Shown here one piece after another: positions 33,786-44,401 of a DNA stretch of 64,000 bases. How positions within the stretch are numbered: the first letter of the stretch is position 1; every line of letters starts with the position of its first letter. A program made the translations under genes and the position numbers. Under the pieces are notes generated by a model. It was not told the origin of the DNA. It worked only from the letters and a program-made list of their open reading frames with translations, and did not search any database. This DNA comes from Cyanidiococcus yangmingshanensis (lineage: Eukaryota; Rhodophyta; Bangiophyceae; Cyanidiales; Cyanidiaceae), in assembly GCA_013995675.1 (NCBI GenBank), contig VWRR01000010.1, forward strand, positions 545,872 through 609,871, read 5' to 3'.

Positions 33786-34727
33786 TTCCACTACTCAAGA
33801 ACCGATCACGAAGGGTCCGTTGATGTTGACGTATACGAGAGATCTGCGTATTCCCGATCTGAACTGAGCGTCAGTCTCCTTTGTGCAGTGACACCACCGT
33901 TTGCCGGTCAATGCGTTCCCGAGCACCCGAGTCGTGGTTGACTGTCGTCGATACCTCGATAACACCGGAGGCCATGATCACCAATGAGCCAGGAGGACGA
34001 GCGCCCAAACCTGTCGTGATTGATGCTTGGCTTGTTGGCACTGACTCGCCCGTCCAGCAAGGGAGCGCAACGGCGATCGGACCGTCGGGTCGGGCCAGTC
34101 ATCTGCACCACTCTCGAACGCTAATACGTGCGCCAAAAGCCAACAGTAACCCACGTATTCCCATACGCTAAGGGTAAACAACTCGACTGCAGCTCGATGA
34201 CTGATACGAGAAACCAAGCACAACGACTTGGGGTGTAACGGCTCTGCCACACGAGCGCAGCGTCGCAAGGAACGAGAACGCGCCACGCGGCCTCAAACCC
34301 TTGGTCTCCCGCGCTCAACGAATCGGTTCAAGCACCGACAGCGTCAGAGATCTTTTTCCAAATCGTTCTCAATATTCACTGAATGACGATTCACCAGTCC
34401 GAGGAAACAGAATGCTGCCGTATACTTCGTTGCACGGTTGCACACACAGTACGCGGACCCAGCCTCGACAACCCAACCCGCCACCCTTTGATTCAGATTT
34501 TCTCATTCATCCAGTTGTCGGTGCTTGAATGAACTGTCAGAAGTTCCATTCGCTTTTATTGATTGCATGGTGCGTGTCCTTGAGAGCGACACCAGCTCTT
34601 GTCGACAAACTACCCGACCTTCCGTCAACTTGATTCCGAAGTGAGCAAGCGAGTGGGTACAGAGAGCCCACGCGACTTGACGCGCGAGGATCCCCAAGTC
34701 CATGATTGACCAGAAAAGTCGCAGACC
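33786..34727. other. Intergenic, no recognised gene
   Basis: ORFs of up to 183 codons on the minus strand (34503-35054) run into the adenosine kinase gene and are shadows. Nothing else was identified. Confidence 0.4.
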
Positions 34728-35942
34728 ATGGAAACTAGCGCCTTCGCATCCCTGGCAGCCGATGCCGCCTCTTTGAACGGCTCCTGTATGCAAGGCTGTT
34801 GGCGGCACGCGCAACGCAGGCTCGCGACGACGATGGGCATCCGTGACACAGTGCGTATTTTGGGTATCGGAAACCCTCTTCTTGATGTTTCCGCAAATGT
34901 GCCTACAGATCTGCTGACCAAGTACGGACTCGAGGCAAATAACGCGATCCTCGCGGAGCAACGTCATCGGCCGCTGGTGCGCGAACTGCGTGACCACTAC
35001 GCTGCAGCGTACGTTGCCGGCGGGGCAACACAGAACGCCATTCGAGTAGCACAATGGATGTTACAGCGGCCGGGCAGCACCGCGTACTTCGGGGCGGTTG
35101 GTAACGATGACTTTGCGGAGCGAATGCGGGCCGCTGCACGACAGGACGGTGTTCACGTGCAGTACCACGTTGACGAGGTCGAGCCTACGGGTACTTGCGC
35201 GGTCCTTGTGACGAATCAAGGTCAATGTCGGTCATTGGTTGCTGATCTGGGTGCGGCGAACACTTACAAGATTGAGCATCTTCAGCATCCTGATCAGTGG
35301 CAGCTCGTCGAAGCTGCTCAATGTTTCTATATCGCGGGTTTTTTTCTCACTGTGTCACCCGAGTCTGCGAGTGCTGTCGGAGAACACGTGTCCCGTAATC
35401 CCGAAAAGACCTTCTGCATGAACCTGTCTGCACCGTTCCTCCTCCAAGTTCCTGAGTACTGGGATCGTTTCTGCGCCATACAACCGCATGTGGATGTGTA
35501 CTTTGGAAACGAGGCTGAGGCGTGTGCCCTGGCCCAGCGGCTGGGACTCGTCAGCGACGAGGTGGAAACCCTCACTCGCGCTCAGCTGATCGAGACTGCT
35601 GTCGCGCTTGCAACCAAGACACCGAAAATAACGGCTAGACCTCGCACGGTAGTCTTCACATGCGGTGCAGAACCGACTGTGCTCGTGATAGGCGACCGTC
35701 AACGCATCTGGAGTATGACCGAGTATGGTGTCATTCCATGCCCGGAAAATGAGATGGTGGACACGAACGGGGCCGGAGATGCGTTTGTCGGTGGTTTCCT
35801 GGCCATGATGGTTCAGGGCCGCCCCTTGACGGAATGTGTGGCAGCCGGCAACTATGCCGCCTACGTTGTGATCCGACGCTCGGGATGCACTTTCCCCGAG
35901 AAACCCCACTTTCGGTATCGCGGTGTCCAAGTCATGGTCTAG
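34728..35942 (+). CDS. ADK: Adenosine kinase (PfkB/ribokinase family)
   Basis: It phosphorylates adenosine to AMP, salvaging adenosine and removing the by-product of S-adenosylmethionine-dependent methylation. 404 residues from ATG 34728; a second ATG at 34833 (MGIRDTVRILGIGNPLLD) would give the usual family start, so the first 35 residues may be a targeting extension or untranslated. Family marks: GNPLLD at the N-terminal substrate site, the GG-A-Q-N motif (YVAGGATQNAIRVAQW) contacting the nucleoside, YFGAVGNDDFAE, NLSAPFLLQ, FGNEAEA, and the anion-hole and catalytic-base motif DTNGAGDAF with the base at Asp351. The reading frame is intact. It lies downstream of the tuberin-like gene on the same strand with its own ~940-base upstream gap. 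Confidence 0.95.
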   Translation: METSAFASLAADAASLNGSCMQGCWRHAQRRLATTMGIRDTVRILGIGNPLLDVSANVPTDLLTKYGLEANNAILAEQRHRPLVRELRDHYAAAYVAGGATQNAIRVAQWMLQRPGSTAYFGAVGNDDFAERMRAAARQDGVHVQYHVDEVEPTGTCAVLVTNQGQCRSLVADLGAANTYKIEHLQHPDQWQLVEAAQCFYIAGFFLTVSPESASAVGEHVSRNPEKTFCMNLSAPFLLQVPEYWDRFCAIQPHVDVYFGNEAEACALAQRLGLVSDEVETLTRAQLIETAVALATKTPKITARPRTVVFTCGAEPTVLVIGDRQRIWSMTEYGVIPCPENEMVDTNGAGDAFVGGFLAMMVQGRPLTECVAAGNYAAYVVIRRSGCTFPEKPHFRYRGVQVMV

Positions 35943-36431
35943 TAGGAGAAAAGAGGCCATGTTTTGATGTCGGGTTGGCGCACAATCGTTGATTCAGCTC
36001 AAAAACCATCACTTTTAGGTCTATCCACATGAACGTTCCAGTCCACGGCCTGCGTCGCAAGGTCCTCGTTCAACCAGTAAAGTAGAGCTCTCCTCGGAAC
36101 GTCGTCACCCATTCTCTTGATTGTCTGCTTGAGAAGATATGCGTTTGAGTCTGCTTCCAGTTCCTGTCCGCTGCCATCGGTTGCATAGAGCGAGGCAGAC
36201 CCGGCGCCAGATCCCGTCTTGGTTCATGGCGGCATCGCGTGCAGATGCCCGGCTCCAAACCGCACCACGGCTCCATCTTGAGTCGTTTTCGAGGCAACAC
36301 CGTACTTCCTCCATTAGTCTTGATCGGCGGGACTTAGAGCCATTTGCCTAGATACTAACCCCGTCCACGTTGCCAGGATTCATTCTGTTTCTTTGGGTAG
36401 CGAAAACCCGGAAGCGGTACCGCCTGCGCTT
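35943..36431. other. Intergenic between convergent ADK and PDI genes
   Basis: A 489-base gap between stop codons, presumably both 3' ends. No clear terminator or poly(A) signal was recognised and no supported ORF. Confidence 0.4.
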
Positions 36432-39265
36432 TCACTCAGTTTTTTTTGCAGTCGTATGCGCAGCCCTTTTGCGCGTGCGCAGCGGCAGAACCCTCATGAT
36501 CCCGTACAGAAGCAGTACTGACGAGAGCGAGAGCATTGCTAGCAACCACGATCCAGACGACTGTAGAGGCAACAGATCCCTGCTGGCGAAGACAAGGTTT
36601 CCGCTTTTGGCGAGAGCGACCTTGGCACGCTTCATGAAAGAGGGTGCTTTGGCCACACCAGCGTGCTCTTCTACAAAGTGGCGCAAGGCATTGAGCTCTA
36701 CATCATACCGCAGTTCGTCAATAGACTCGTCCATAGCACGCTCATCCACATTGCCCTTACGCCAGAAGCGGAAAGTTGGGTAGTGTTCGATTTTGATGCG
36801 TTGCTCAATCTCCGACGCGTGCTTATCGGCATCCAACCGAGCGATGACCACATCTTCACGTCGCGCAGCAAAGTACTCAGCGAGCTTCTCATAGGATTCT
36901 TTCAGTCTCTGACACGCGGTGCACCATGGGGCGTAGAGCATCAACAGGACCGCCTTGTCATGCTGCTCCAGTAGCGCATCGAGCTCACTTGGCTGTAACT
37001 CGACCACAAAGCTGCTGGCGCGTTTCGTATCTCGAGGGATTCCAGCCCGTTTGCCACTCGCATCCTCCGCTGCCTTGTTTTGGATGTATGACAGCAGGTC
37101 GGCGGCGCCTGCGACCTCCTTGGTAGTCTTCAACATAATTATCCCCTGCGTGAAACAGCTTAATGGTTGGAAATCCTTGGATGGCATACTCGTCACGGAT
37201 CTTCTCAAACTTGTCGGCATCGATTGTTGCCATCACAACCTTGTTAGGGTCCAGCCCCTTACGACTGAGCATGGATGCAGCTTTCTGATATTCGGGCTTG
37301 AGACGCTTGCAGTGGCCGCACCAGCTTGCAACGAACGCCACCATGACTGTTTTGCTCTTGTCGAGCGCAATCGTCGCAAACGTTTTGTCGGTCAATTCGA
37401 CGACGCTACTTGGCGCTGGAGGCTGCATGGCCTGTTCTAAGTAACGCATCACGGTCCCTAGATCAGTGGCATCCTCGGTATACCCTAGCGGTTCGATAGG
37501 CGGTCCTTGCGTCTCCGCACCAGCTTTGTCATGTTTGGAGTAGAACGCGAGCGATAGTGGAGTATCCTCATCACTCGATGCTGGGCCCAGAACGACGACC
37601 AGATCAGGGAGCTTGCGTTCCGCCACTTTGAAAGCCACCTCGCTGGGAATGATGCTGCCTTTCGGGACAACCCATACATGCTTGTCGGGAATACCCGCGA
37701 CGGCTTGAGCAATCGATACCTGTCGTGCTCGGTATGGTTGCCCACGAGATGCTGCGTCGACCGCCTCACGCCGTGCTTCACCGAGCTCTCGGGCGCGTTC
37801 CGCGAAACGCTCTCGAACTTGGGGCTCGCCTTGGAATTTGTTGTCCAAGATGTCGAGCGCGACAGATTCCGCAACCAGGCTCTTCACACGCGTTGTGAGC
37901 TTCTCTGCCGCTTGCGTCAGGTATTCAGAGTGCTCTTCAAAAGCACGTAAGAGATTCCGCATGCGAGCAAATTCACGCAAGTGCGTCGCTTGCATGGTCT
38001 TCTTCAGAGGCGCTTCCTCCAGCGTGTGCGCGTATCGGCCAATCATATGCACGATCTCGTCGAGGCCCTTACCTGTGGGATCAACAAGCTTTTCAAAAGT
38101 CTTCAAGTAGAAGTTGCCCTGCACAGTGGCAAGACGTCCGTCACCAACCAGTTCATAAACCTTATCTTCGAGTTTCTGGTCAGCAGCCTTAATAAGCTCT
38201 TCCACACCAGTAAAGTTTGCCGCGCGAGCCTCATCGAAACTCTTGTACTTACGTTTGAACTCCGCGCTCGTAAAGCAGCTTCGCACGATCGCGTCCAGTT
38301 CCGGGATGCGACCTGCCTGTGGATGCAGTCCGCCGCCCACTGTGATCTCCGTCCCTGCCTTCTCATTGACCAGCTCGACGATCGATTGGGCTGTCGTTTT
38401 TGCAGCAGCAGAGCCGTCTTGGATAAGCGTCGCTATTTTCTCCTTCTTCTCGGGGCCTCGTGGCAGGTAGATGATGGTCGGCGTTGAGGCCAGTACCGGC
38501 AGCGACAACGTTTCCCGCATCTTTTCATAGGTTAATGCATCGGCCTGAGCGAAAACAATCTCGTTCGGCGAGTGCCCCGCCACAACAAAAGATGCAGCTG
38601 CCTTGGCGAATTCAGACATGAACGGGCTCGCGGCATTGTCATTCGCTTTCGTCACTGCAAGCACAACGTCTCGACTACGATCGAAAGCGACGGCCGAGAA
38701 CGACTCCTCGTCCAAGCTGATCACGGGTGAGTGCTTGGTCACTCTCGCGTAACGGGCTCGGTATTCTGCCAACAGCGTCGGGGACTGAGGAATAGAGACC
38801 GTCTCCATTTCGCGAGCAGTAGCCCCGCCAGCTTCCTCGGCCATGCGTTTCAGCTCCATGGCGATGACTCCCCAGTTACGTGTATATTTCCAGTCTCTCG
38901 GTTTCTCGGCACCTTTTTCGTAGAAATAGATCGCGGGATAGCCGGTAACACCGAGGGACTCACGGAGCTTCACATGCTTGTCGCCGTTGACTGCTCGCGA
39001 TCACCACATTCGACAGATCGGCAAAGAGGTTACCAACGATATTCCAGTCGTCCTCCATCTCCTGACAGTGATGACACCAAGGCGCATACACTTTGACGGC
39101 AGCGATTGTGTCTTGACCACGATTTTCGATATAGCGCTGAAATCCTGTCGGAGTGAGATCCGGAAGGAACAGACCCCAACCAGGTGTACTTGCGAACAGG
39201 AGGCCGGCGAGCGCCAGAAGGCAGAGTCCGGCCACAGAGGAGCGCCGAAACCTTCTAGCTGCCAT
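36432..39265 (-). CDS. Multidomain protein disulfide isomerase, ER membrane-anchored (two frame shifts)
   Basis: An ER thiol-disulfide oxidoreductase of about 940 residues. From ATG 39265: a signal peptide (VAGLCLLALAGLLFAS); thioredoxin domain 1 with active site WCHHC; a second thioredoxin-like domain without CxxC; a helical segment resembling the ERp29 C-terminal domain (YLKTFEKLV ... LREFARMRNLLRAF); another non-catalytic stretch; a thioredoxin domain with WCGHC (about 37315); a third with WCTAC (about 36920); one membrane helix; and a cytosolic tail ending KKTE, which fits the KKxx ER-retrieval rule. Two single-base insertions split it: base 38995 (removal restores VIAAVNGDKHVKLRES) and base 37110 (removal restores YQGGRGAADLLSYI). 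Both repairs give expected thioredoxin-fold sequence, so I read one gene. The order of domains is unusual; see findings. Confidence 0.88.
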
Positions 39266-40064
39266 TACCGAGTCGATCAGTCGTCGCTCCACGCCGGAAT
39301 CTTTTAGAATCTGCAACGAACGCTCCACTGTTTCTCAACAGATGTGTCGGAACGGAACAAATATATATGTGTTTGGAGGGAGGTCTAGTGCAACGGACTG
39401 CGAGGAATCCTGCAGCCCCAAAGTCGCACGATGAATACAATCCCAACAACGTCAATCAGTGTTCAAACGGGCGTGGCGGCGCCAAGCCTTCGGAAGTGCA
39501 CCTCGACGCAGCTTCATGGATCGCGCTTTTGATTGAAACGGCTGGCCGAGGCTTTGTCGCGGCCGAACGTTGGCGCCAAACTCGGCCGGTCGCGGGAGAA
39601 ACGCGTGTAAGGAATTCCTTATTTCAAAGGGAATTCCATAACGAAGGTGCGCGTGGTTCGTCGGGCTTCTCGCCGATCGAGGGGCTGGCGTGCGCTCGAG
39701 GACACGCGCGACTGTCTTGTCCAGCAAATGGGCTTGTTCTCTGGTGCGTTCCGTCGGCGGACCGCGATGGCCTCGGCCGGAGCCACGCAGAGAACGTTCC
39801 CCAATTCGAATCGCATCCTGGATCGACTAGGCGTACTGTACGGCGCTTTGGTTTGAGTGTCCGGACTTGAATAGGTTAGGTTTCGTTTGAGTTTCCAGAA
39901 CCTAGGAACGCTTACCCTGGACCGCCCTCTAGAGACTATTCTGGGTCCACGACTTGAGCAGAGAACGAGACTCAGCGTGGCCTGCTTTGATTTTTCAACC
40001 TCAGCCTCTGTGCCACGTTCGCTCTTCTACTGTTGTTGGCAGCAGTGTCTTCTAGGCTGCCGAA
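39266..40064. other. Intergenic between divergent PDI and the first motif-pair gene
   Basis: About 800 bases, expected to contain both promoters. ORF 39367-39870 (plus, 167 codons, starting ATG) has no recognisable domain and is heavily overlapped by minus-strand ORFs, so I do not call it. Confidence 0.35.
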
Positions 40065-40469
40065 ATGGTTTCTGTCTACAGTGATTACTCGGACGTTTCG
40101 ACTTGTCCACCACCGAAACCCTTCCCTGCTAAGCGTTTGCGCGTTGGCGAAGAACGAACGACGAGCGCCCGAGTGCTTTCGAAACGCGCTTCGTCGGCGT
40201 CGGCGTCGTCAACGCAGCTACCCAAGTCGAAAGGGCAGGCTGCGCCTTCGCGTCCGCAGGTGGCTCTGGCTCGCGCGGACTCCTCTGCTGCCCCTGCGGC
40301 CCACATGAAAGTTGGCGAACAGAGACGTGTTCTTTTCGTTGAACTGAATGGAAAATTTAACGATGAATGCTCAGCGGAGCTGCGGGCGCCGTATGCTCCG
40401 ACGGGTGTCGATATGGCTGATCTGACTTGGGGCGGGATGGAGCGCAGACATCTGGCCCTGGCGAAATAG
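40065..40469 (+). CDS. Unknown protein, short member of a motif-sharing gene pair
   Basis: 134 residues from ATG 40065. I do not recognise a family. The N-terminal two thirds are disordered, rich in Ser, Ala, Lys and Pro, with basic patches (PAKRLRVGEE) that could be nuclear-localising. The C-terminal ~45 residues form the only ordered-looking part: VLFVELNGKF, then LRAPYAPTGVDMADLTWGG and a basic end. The same C-terminal pattern, YAP-x-GVD-x2-DLTWG, closes the next gene (to 42087), 0.5 kb downstream on the same strand. The two are therefore probably paralogues or share a peptide docking motif. No signal peptide or membrane helix. The gene call is supported by this conserved motif rather than by ORF length. 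Confidence 0.55.
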   Translation: MVSVYSDYSDVSTCPPPKPFPAKRLRVGEERTTSARVLSKRASSASASSTQLPKSKGQAAPSRPQVALARADSSAAPAAHMKVGEQRRVLFVELNGKFNDECSAELRAPYAPTGVDMADLTWGGMERRHLALAK

Positions 40470-40941
40470 ACTTTCCTCTCTTGGTTAACGTTGCATTTTG
40501 AAGGTGTTGTGTGCTTGGAAATTCGCTTAGATAGCTTAACCTCCGATAGAAAGGATCTCCGCAACAGGCATGTGAAAATAACACACTTGTTTGGTGTCAC
40601 GTTCGAGGCATCGTTCTACAAGTGGATTTCTCTGGAGGATCGATAGAAACCGCCTCTACAGACTCGTTCTTTGATGGCGAGCTACCGACACTGGAGGGAG
40701 CGAAGACTGCTTGTGTGCGCTCCTGCCTCGAATCTACCCCAGAGCACTACCGCTGGCTCTCTAGACTCCCACCTAACGTATACACATCAATTGCCGGTTC
40801 GTAAAATCATCCCGGGGATATCTTTCATTCTGGATACGCACGCGAGCATCTGCACCGAAGCCTGGTGGCGTTGGCAGTGAGCGATTCAGGCGGGTCAGCA
40901 AGCGCCCCGCATCGGATCTGGATGGTGACGTGTCCACGCTG
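40470..40941. other. Gap between the two motif-sharing genes
   Basis: A 470-base spacer with no ORF above 70 codons of interest. It presumably contains the 3' end of the first gene and the promoter of the second. Confidence 0.35.
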
Positions 40942-42087
40942 ATGGCGGCCCAGCACCGCGGTGCTGTCCGCTGCGCCGTCGCCGACGGGTTCTTGCCCCC
41001 GGAACCGAGGCACGACGCTGGCTACGCCAAGTTCTCCGGTGCGCAGTGCCGTGACAGGGGCGCTAGGCCCACTGACTCTGAGTCCTTCTCCAGGCGTTCT
41101 GTGAGAACCATGACTGTCGTCAACAAGGACACGAGTTTCATAGACGCTCTGGGACCACGGCCTCAAGCTCTCTTTCGAATAAGGAAGGTACCGTTACCTG
41201 CCTGGGCGTGCGTATTCGATACCTCAGCCTGTCGTCGGGACGTTTCCCAGCTGCACCAGGAACTCGAGGCAGATGGCTGGAACGTCCGCCTACTGCTGGG
41301 CGCAGAAGTGATCCCACGGGAGTCTGGCGCTTACCGACCCGGGGATCGGGAGAAATGGGTTGAGGTTCTCGAGCAATGCCTTGGCGCTTCCGGCGCCGCC
41401 GCTGCCAGAGGGAAACGAAAAGTAGGTTCCGGACGAGAGGCGACTGCCGCACCAGACGCTGCCGGTAACGATATACACAAGGTCCCGGGTGCTGATTCCG
41501 GATCGCGTTCGCTCGAGCCAACTCCTGACGGAAAAATAAGGAAGAATAATGAAGAGGGACCTGCTGATACCACCGCGTGTTCGGTGGAAACCGGACTGAC
41601 CGCGGCAGGTTCGGCCGCGAGCCATACGCATACAGACGATAGGTCGCCTAAGGAGCCGTCAGCTCCGAACCCGAGGGGCACTGCATCCGAGGTCAATGGT
41701 CAGACCCGTGCCGAAGGAGCAGACAGTGATCATGCTCGCGCGTTGGTCTCCGCGTCGGAACGTCACATGGCCGATAGTATGACTGTTTCGATGGATGGTC
41801 AAGGCACACAGGTTGCTGATGATGCGACTCGATATGATCAGGAGAACGTGGGACGCCCTCAGAGCAACGGCATCGGACTCTCCGCGAATCACGCCTCTGC
41901 AGCAGACAGGACGCGAAACGTTGAGCGCGATACGCGGCAGCCGTGGAGGCTGCTACATCAAAGCATTGATGAGGCCACCAAGAGGGAGATGCTAGCACGA
42001 TACGCACCCATTGGTGTAGATTTGCAAGACCTGACTTGGGGCGCCTTTGTGCACCGATCCAAGCACAGTTCGCCACTGACTAATTAG
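40942..42087 (+). CDS. Unknown protein, long member of a motif-sharing gene pair
   Basis: ATG 40942 gives 381 residues; ATG 41110 (MTVVNKDTSF) is an alternative start that would place the ordered part at the N-terminus. A segment of about 85 residues (ALFRIRKVPLPAWACVFDTSA ... WVEVLEQCLG) looks folded; the strand ending in FDTSA, followed by a helix and a second strand (NVRLLLGAEVIP), vaguely recalls the start of a PIN-type nuclease, but other catalytic acids are not evident and I do not claim it. Residues from roughly 160 to 330 are low-complexity and disordered. The last 45 residues match the C-terminus of the preceding gene: WRLLHQSI, then LARYAPIGVDLQDLTWGAF. At the DNA level the shared core includes ctgacttggggcg in both genes. 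No membrane helix. Confidence 0.65.
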   Translation: MAAQHRGAVRCAVADGFLPPEPRHDAGYAKFSGAQCRDRGARPTDSESFSRRSVRTMTVVNKDTSFIDALGPRPQALFRIRKVPLPAWACVFDTSACRRDVSQLHQELEADGWNVRLLLGAEVIPRESGAYRPGDREKWVEVLEQCLGASGAAAARGKRKVGSGREATAAPDAAGNDIHKVPGADSGSRSLEPTPDGKIRKNNEEGPADTTACSVETGLTAAGSAASHTHTDDRSPKEPSAPNPRGTASEVNGQTRAEGADSDHARALVSASERHMADSMTVSMDGQGTQVADDATRYDQENVGRPQSNGIGLSANHASAADRTRNVERDTRQPWRLLHQSIDEATKREMLARYAPIGVDLQDLTWGAFVHRSKHSSPLTN

Positions 42088-42982
42088 ATGGGCTGATTTT
42101 CCAACGACGCTTGCTATTTCAGAATCGTAAATTGCCAAAGCTTCCTCCAGCTTGCGCTCGAGATACATCCCGACCCTGTTTCAAGGAACGTCGGAGACCC
42201 TCTCCCCGGGGATCTACATTCAATCATTTCTTAGTCAATGTTCCAGCTCGTTCTCTCAATGATCATCCGATTTTCGGTCGAAAACATCGTATGCCAGCGC
42301 AAGGGCCTAGCTTTCGGCAAGTTCAATGAAACCCTGAGACAGAAAACTCGATCATCATCTCCTCCCGGAAATTCAAGACAATCAAGTCGACTGGCCATGG
42401 GCCATAGCGCCCTAGTGAATGATACCGTCAATACGGCCGGTTTCGTTCGTGCTCGGGACGTCACGGACCGATCACCACCACGCCCCGTCCTTGACAAGAC
42501 AGAATTTATCTAGCATGCGCTCCACGCAGCAAACGATAAGCAACATTCATCGTTCAGAAATTCGTATTCAAATCAAACGTATTTCCTGGATTCGTATCGC
42601 AGAGTCCGCGAGCTCCCAGGTTTGATATCGCAGCAGTCGCCAGGAGGGGCTGGCGTGACTCGCCGCTGAGATCGGCGTTAACGGATTCGGTTGGCGACTT
42701 GTCCAGCAACGTCAGTATTCCAAGTTGTGGACTTGGGAAGCGAGCGGTACGGTCAGCGCTTTGTTGGGCTCGTTCTAGGCTAGTTGCGGAGCGCATCTAT
42801 ATCGAGAGAGCGGTGGATTGAAGGTCAGTTCGGTGAGCGCAACTGTGCCAAGGGTTTGACGGAGGCTCACTGGTTGGGCGCTCGAGTCGGCAGGCGTGGC
42901 TGCTGCAGACACTTGGTACCAGGGTTGGCCTTTTCAGCGCTTGGGGTTGTACGTAGTTTGGGTCCCGCATCTGAGTCGCGTC
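42088..42982. other. Intergenic upstream of the Yippee gene
   Basis: About 900 bases without a supported ORF. An in-frame extension of the Yippee ORF from a GTG at 42896 lacks an ATG and is taken as leader. Confidence 0.4.
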
Positions 42983-43321
42983 ATGGGCCGAGTTTATCAG
43001 AAGTACCTGTGTGGGTCGCGCATCTACTCGTGTGCGACTTGTAACGCACACCTTGCGCTGCACGAGGACGTTATGTCGAAATCGTTTCAAGGACGACACG
43101 GTCGAGCATACTTGTTCGCCAACGTAGTCAACGTGAGTGTTGGACCCAAAGAGAATCGAATGCTGATCACGGGTCTGCATACGGTCGCTGACTTGCACTG
43201 TACTGTCTGCAATACGCTGCTCGGTTGGAAATATCTGGAGGCGTTTGAGCAGTCCCAGAAATACAAGGAGAACAAGTTCATCCTCGAGAAAAATAAAATG
43301 TCCAAAGTGGACTGTGAGTGA
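42983..43321 (+). CDS. Yippee-like zinc-binding protein
   Basis: 112 residues from ATG 42983, the usual start (MGRVYQKYL) and length for the eukaryote-wide Yippee family. The two zinc-binding pairs are present: SCATCNAH near the N-terminus and [13 protein letters not shown] towards the C-terminus, about 50 residues apart. Between and after them are the invariant stretches [31 protein letters not shown] and [11 protein letters not shown]. The fold is related to CULT and MIS18-type zinc beta-folds, and family members work in ubiquitin-ligase (GID/CTLH) and cell-cycle contexts; the exact role here is not deducible. The frame is intact and the C-terminal tail short. Confidence 0.93.
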   Translation: MGRVYQKYLCGSRIYSCATCNAHLALHEDVMSKSFQGRHGRAYLFANVVNVSVGPKENRMLITGLHTVADLHCTVCNTLLGWKYLEAFEQSQKYKENKFILEKNKMSKVDCE

Positions 43322-44401
43322 GGTCTTTTTCGGTCTATGCGCATGGATGAAACCTGCACTCTGTGGCGTGCACGTGGTAAGGTCGATTAAGGTTGCCTCG
43401 CCGAGTGCTGGTATTGGACAAAACAGAGCATCTCGTGGGAAACCTGTTCTTTGAGGAGCGCGGAAACCCCCGAATAGGTTCTTACTCCGCGGAACGCCAT
43501 CGCCGTGGGGTGCAAGTACAGCACCCGCTGTTCGATCAAGGGAGCGCCTGCTGCATCGTCCAGAAACGTTCGATGATTCGGATTTTGCGGAAGCGCCGGA
43601 AATGCGTTACCAGACGCAATCTCACTGACGGCAACGTTGAATGACGTGAACTACCATGTAACCGGATTGATCGCTATCTTCGCTGCAGTTGCTCTACGGC
43701 CCAGGGGGGTGCATTTGTTTCCCGACCCACCGAGCTGGACCTGGGTTGAACGTGCATCCGCATCACGTCTTATCCTGAGTGGTCTTTCATCGTTGCCTGG
43801 GGCAACACGTCGTTGCTATCGAACCGATGGCTTCGATTGAGTTTCATGGCTCTCACGCTTCTATGGAACTTCCATGCAACCATTTCTCTCTTTGTGGCAG
43901 TTCTCGCCCGGAGCAGCCTGCTCGTCTAGATGCATTTTCCGTGGACCAAGAGTTGCAGGTACTTTCAGCAACGAATCTATATCTGGCTCCAAGCAAAGCC
44001 GTTGGATGTGATGCATCGTTGGCGTCGAGTTCTCGGCATGTCTATGAGACGACGTGCACGTGAGCGCCCGGATGAAAGCGGTATCCTCTCTACTATGCGT
44101 GATCATTTCACCTGAACAGATCAGCCTCTGATCGCTGAGGCGAGACGAGGATGCCGACAGGCCATGCTAATTCATGCGGATCAAAACCTCTTCTGACAAC
44201 TTTACGTTTCGCTCACCATGCATCTGGCCTGAATACCGTGGTCGGACATTGTGCTGACAAAATCTGACGATGCAATTCACACAAATAGGCGCACCTATAA
44301 GGTGCCGCTTGACACAACGAGCAGGTCTCTGTTATAGCCCCAACTGTCGCGCTGTTCCAAGCCATTGAAACGATCGCGCGGCCGGGACGGTCTCACCAGC
44401 A
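43322..44401. other. Intergenic, no recognised gene
   Basis: About 1.1 kb between the convergent Yippee and DHQ synthase genes. ORFs are at most 94 codons. Nothing recognised. Confidence 0.4.

Noticed and set aside
41180-41400. PIN-domain nuclease in the 40.9-kb gene
   Set aside because: Only the first strand-helix-strand pattern (FDTSA) is reminiscent; the later conserved acidic residues are not visible.
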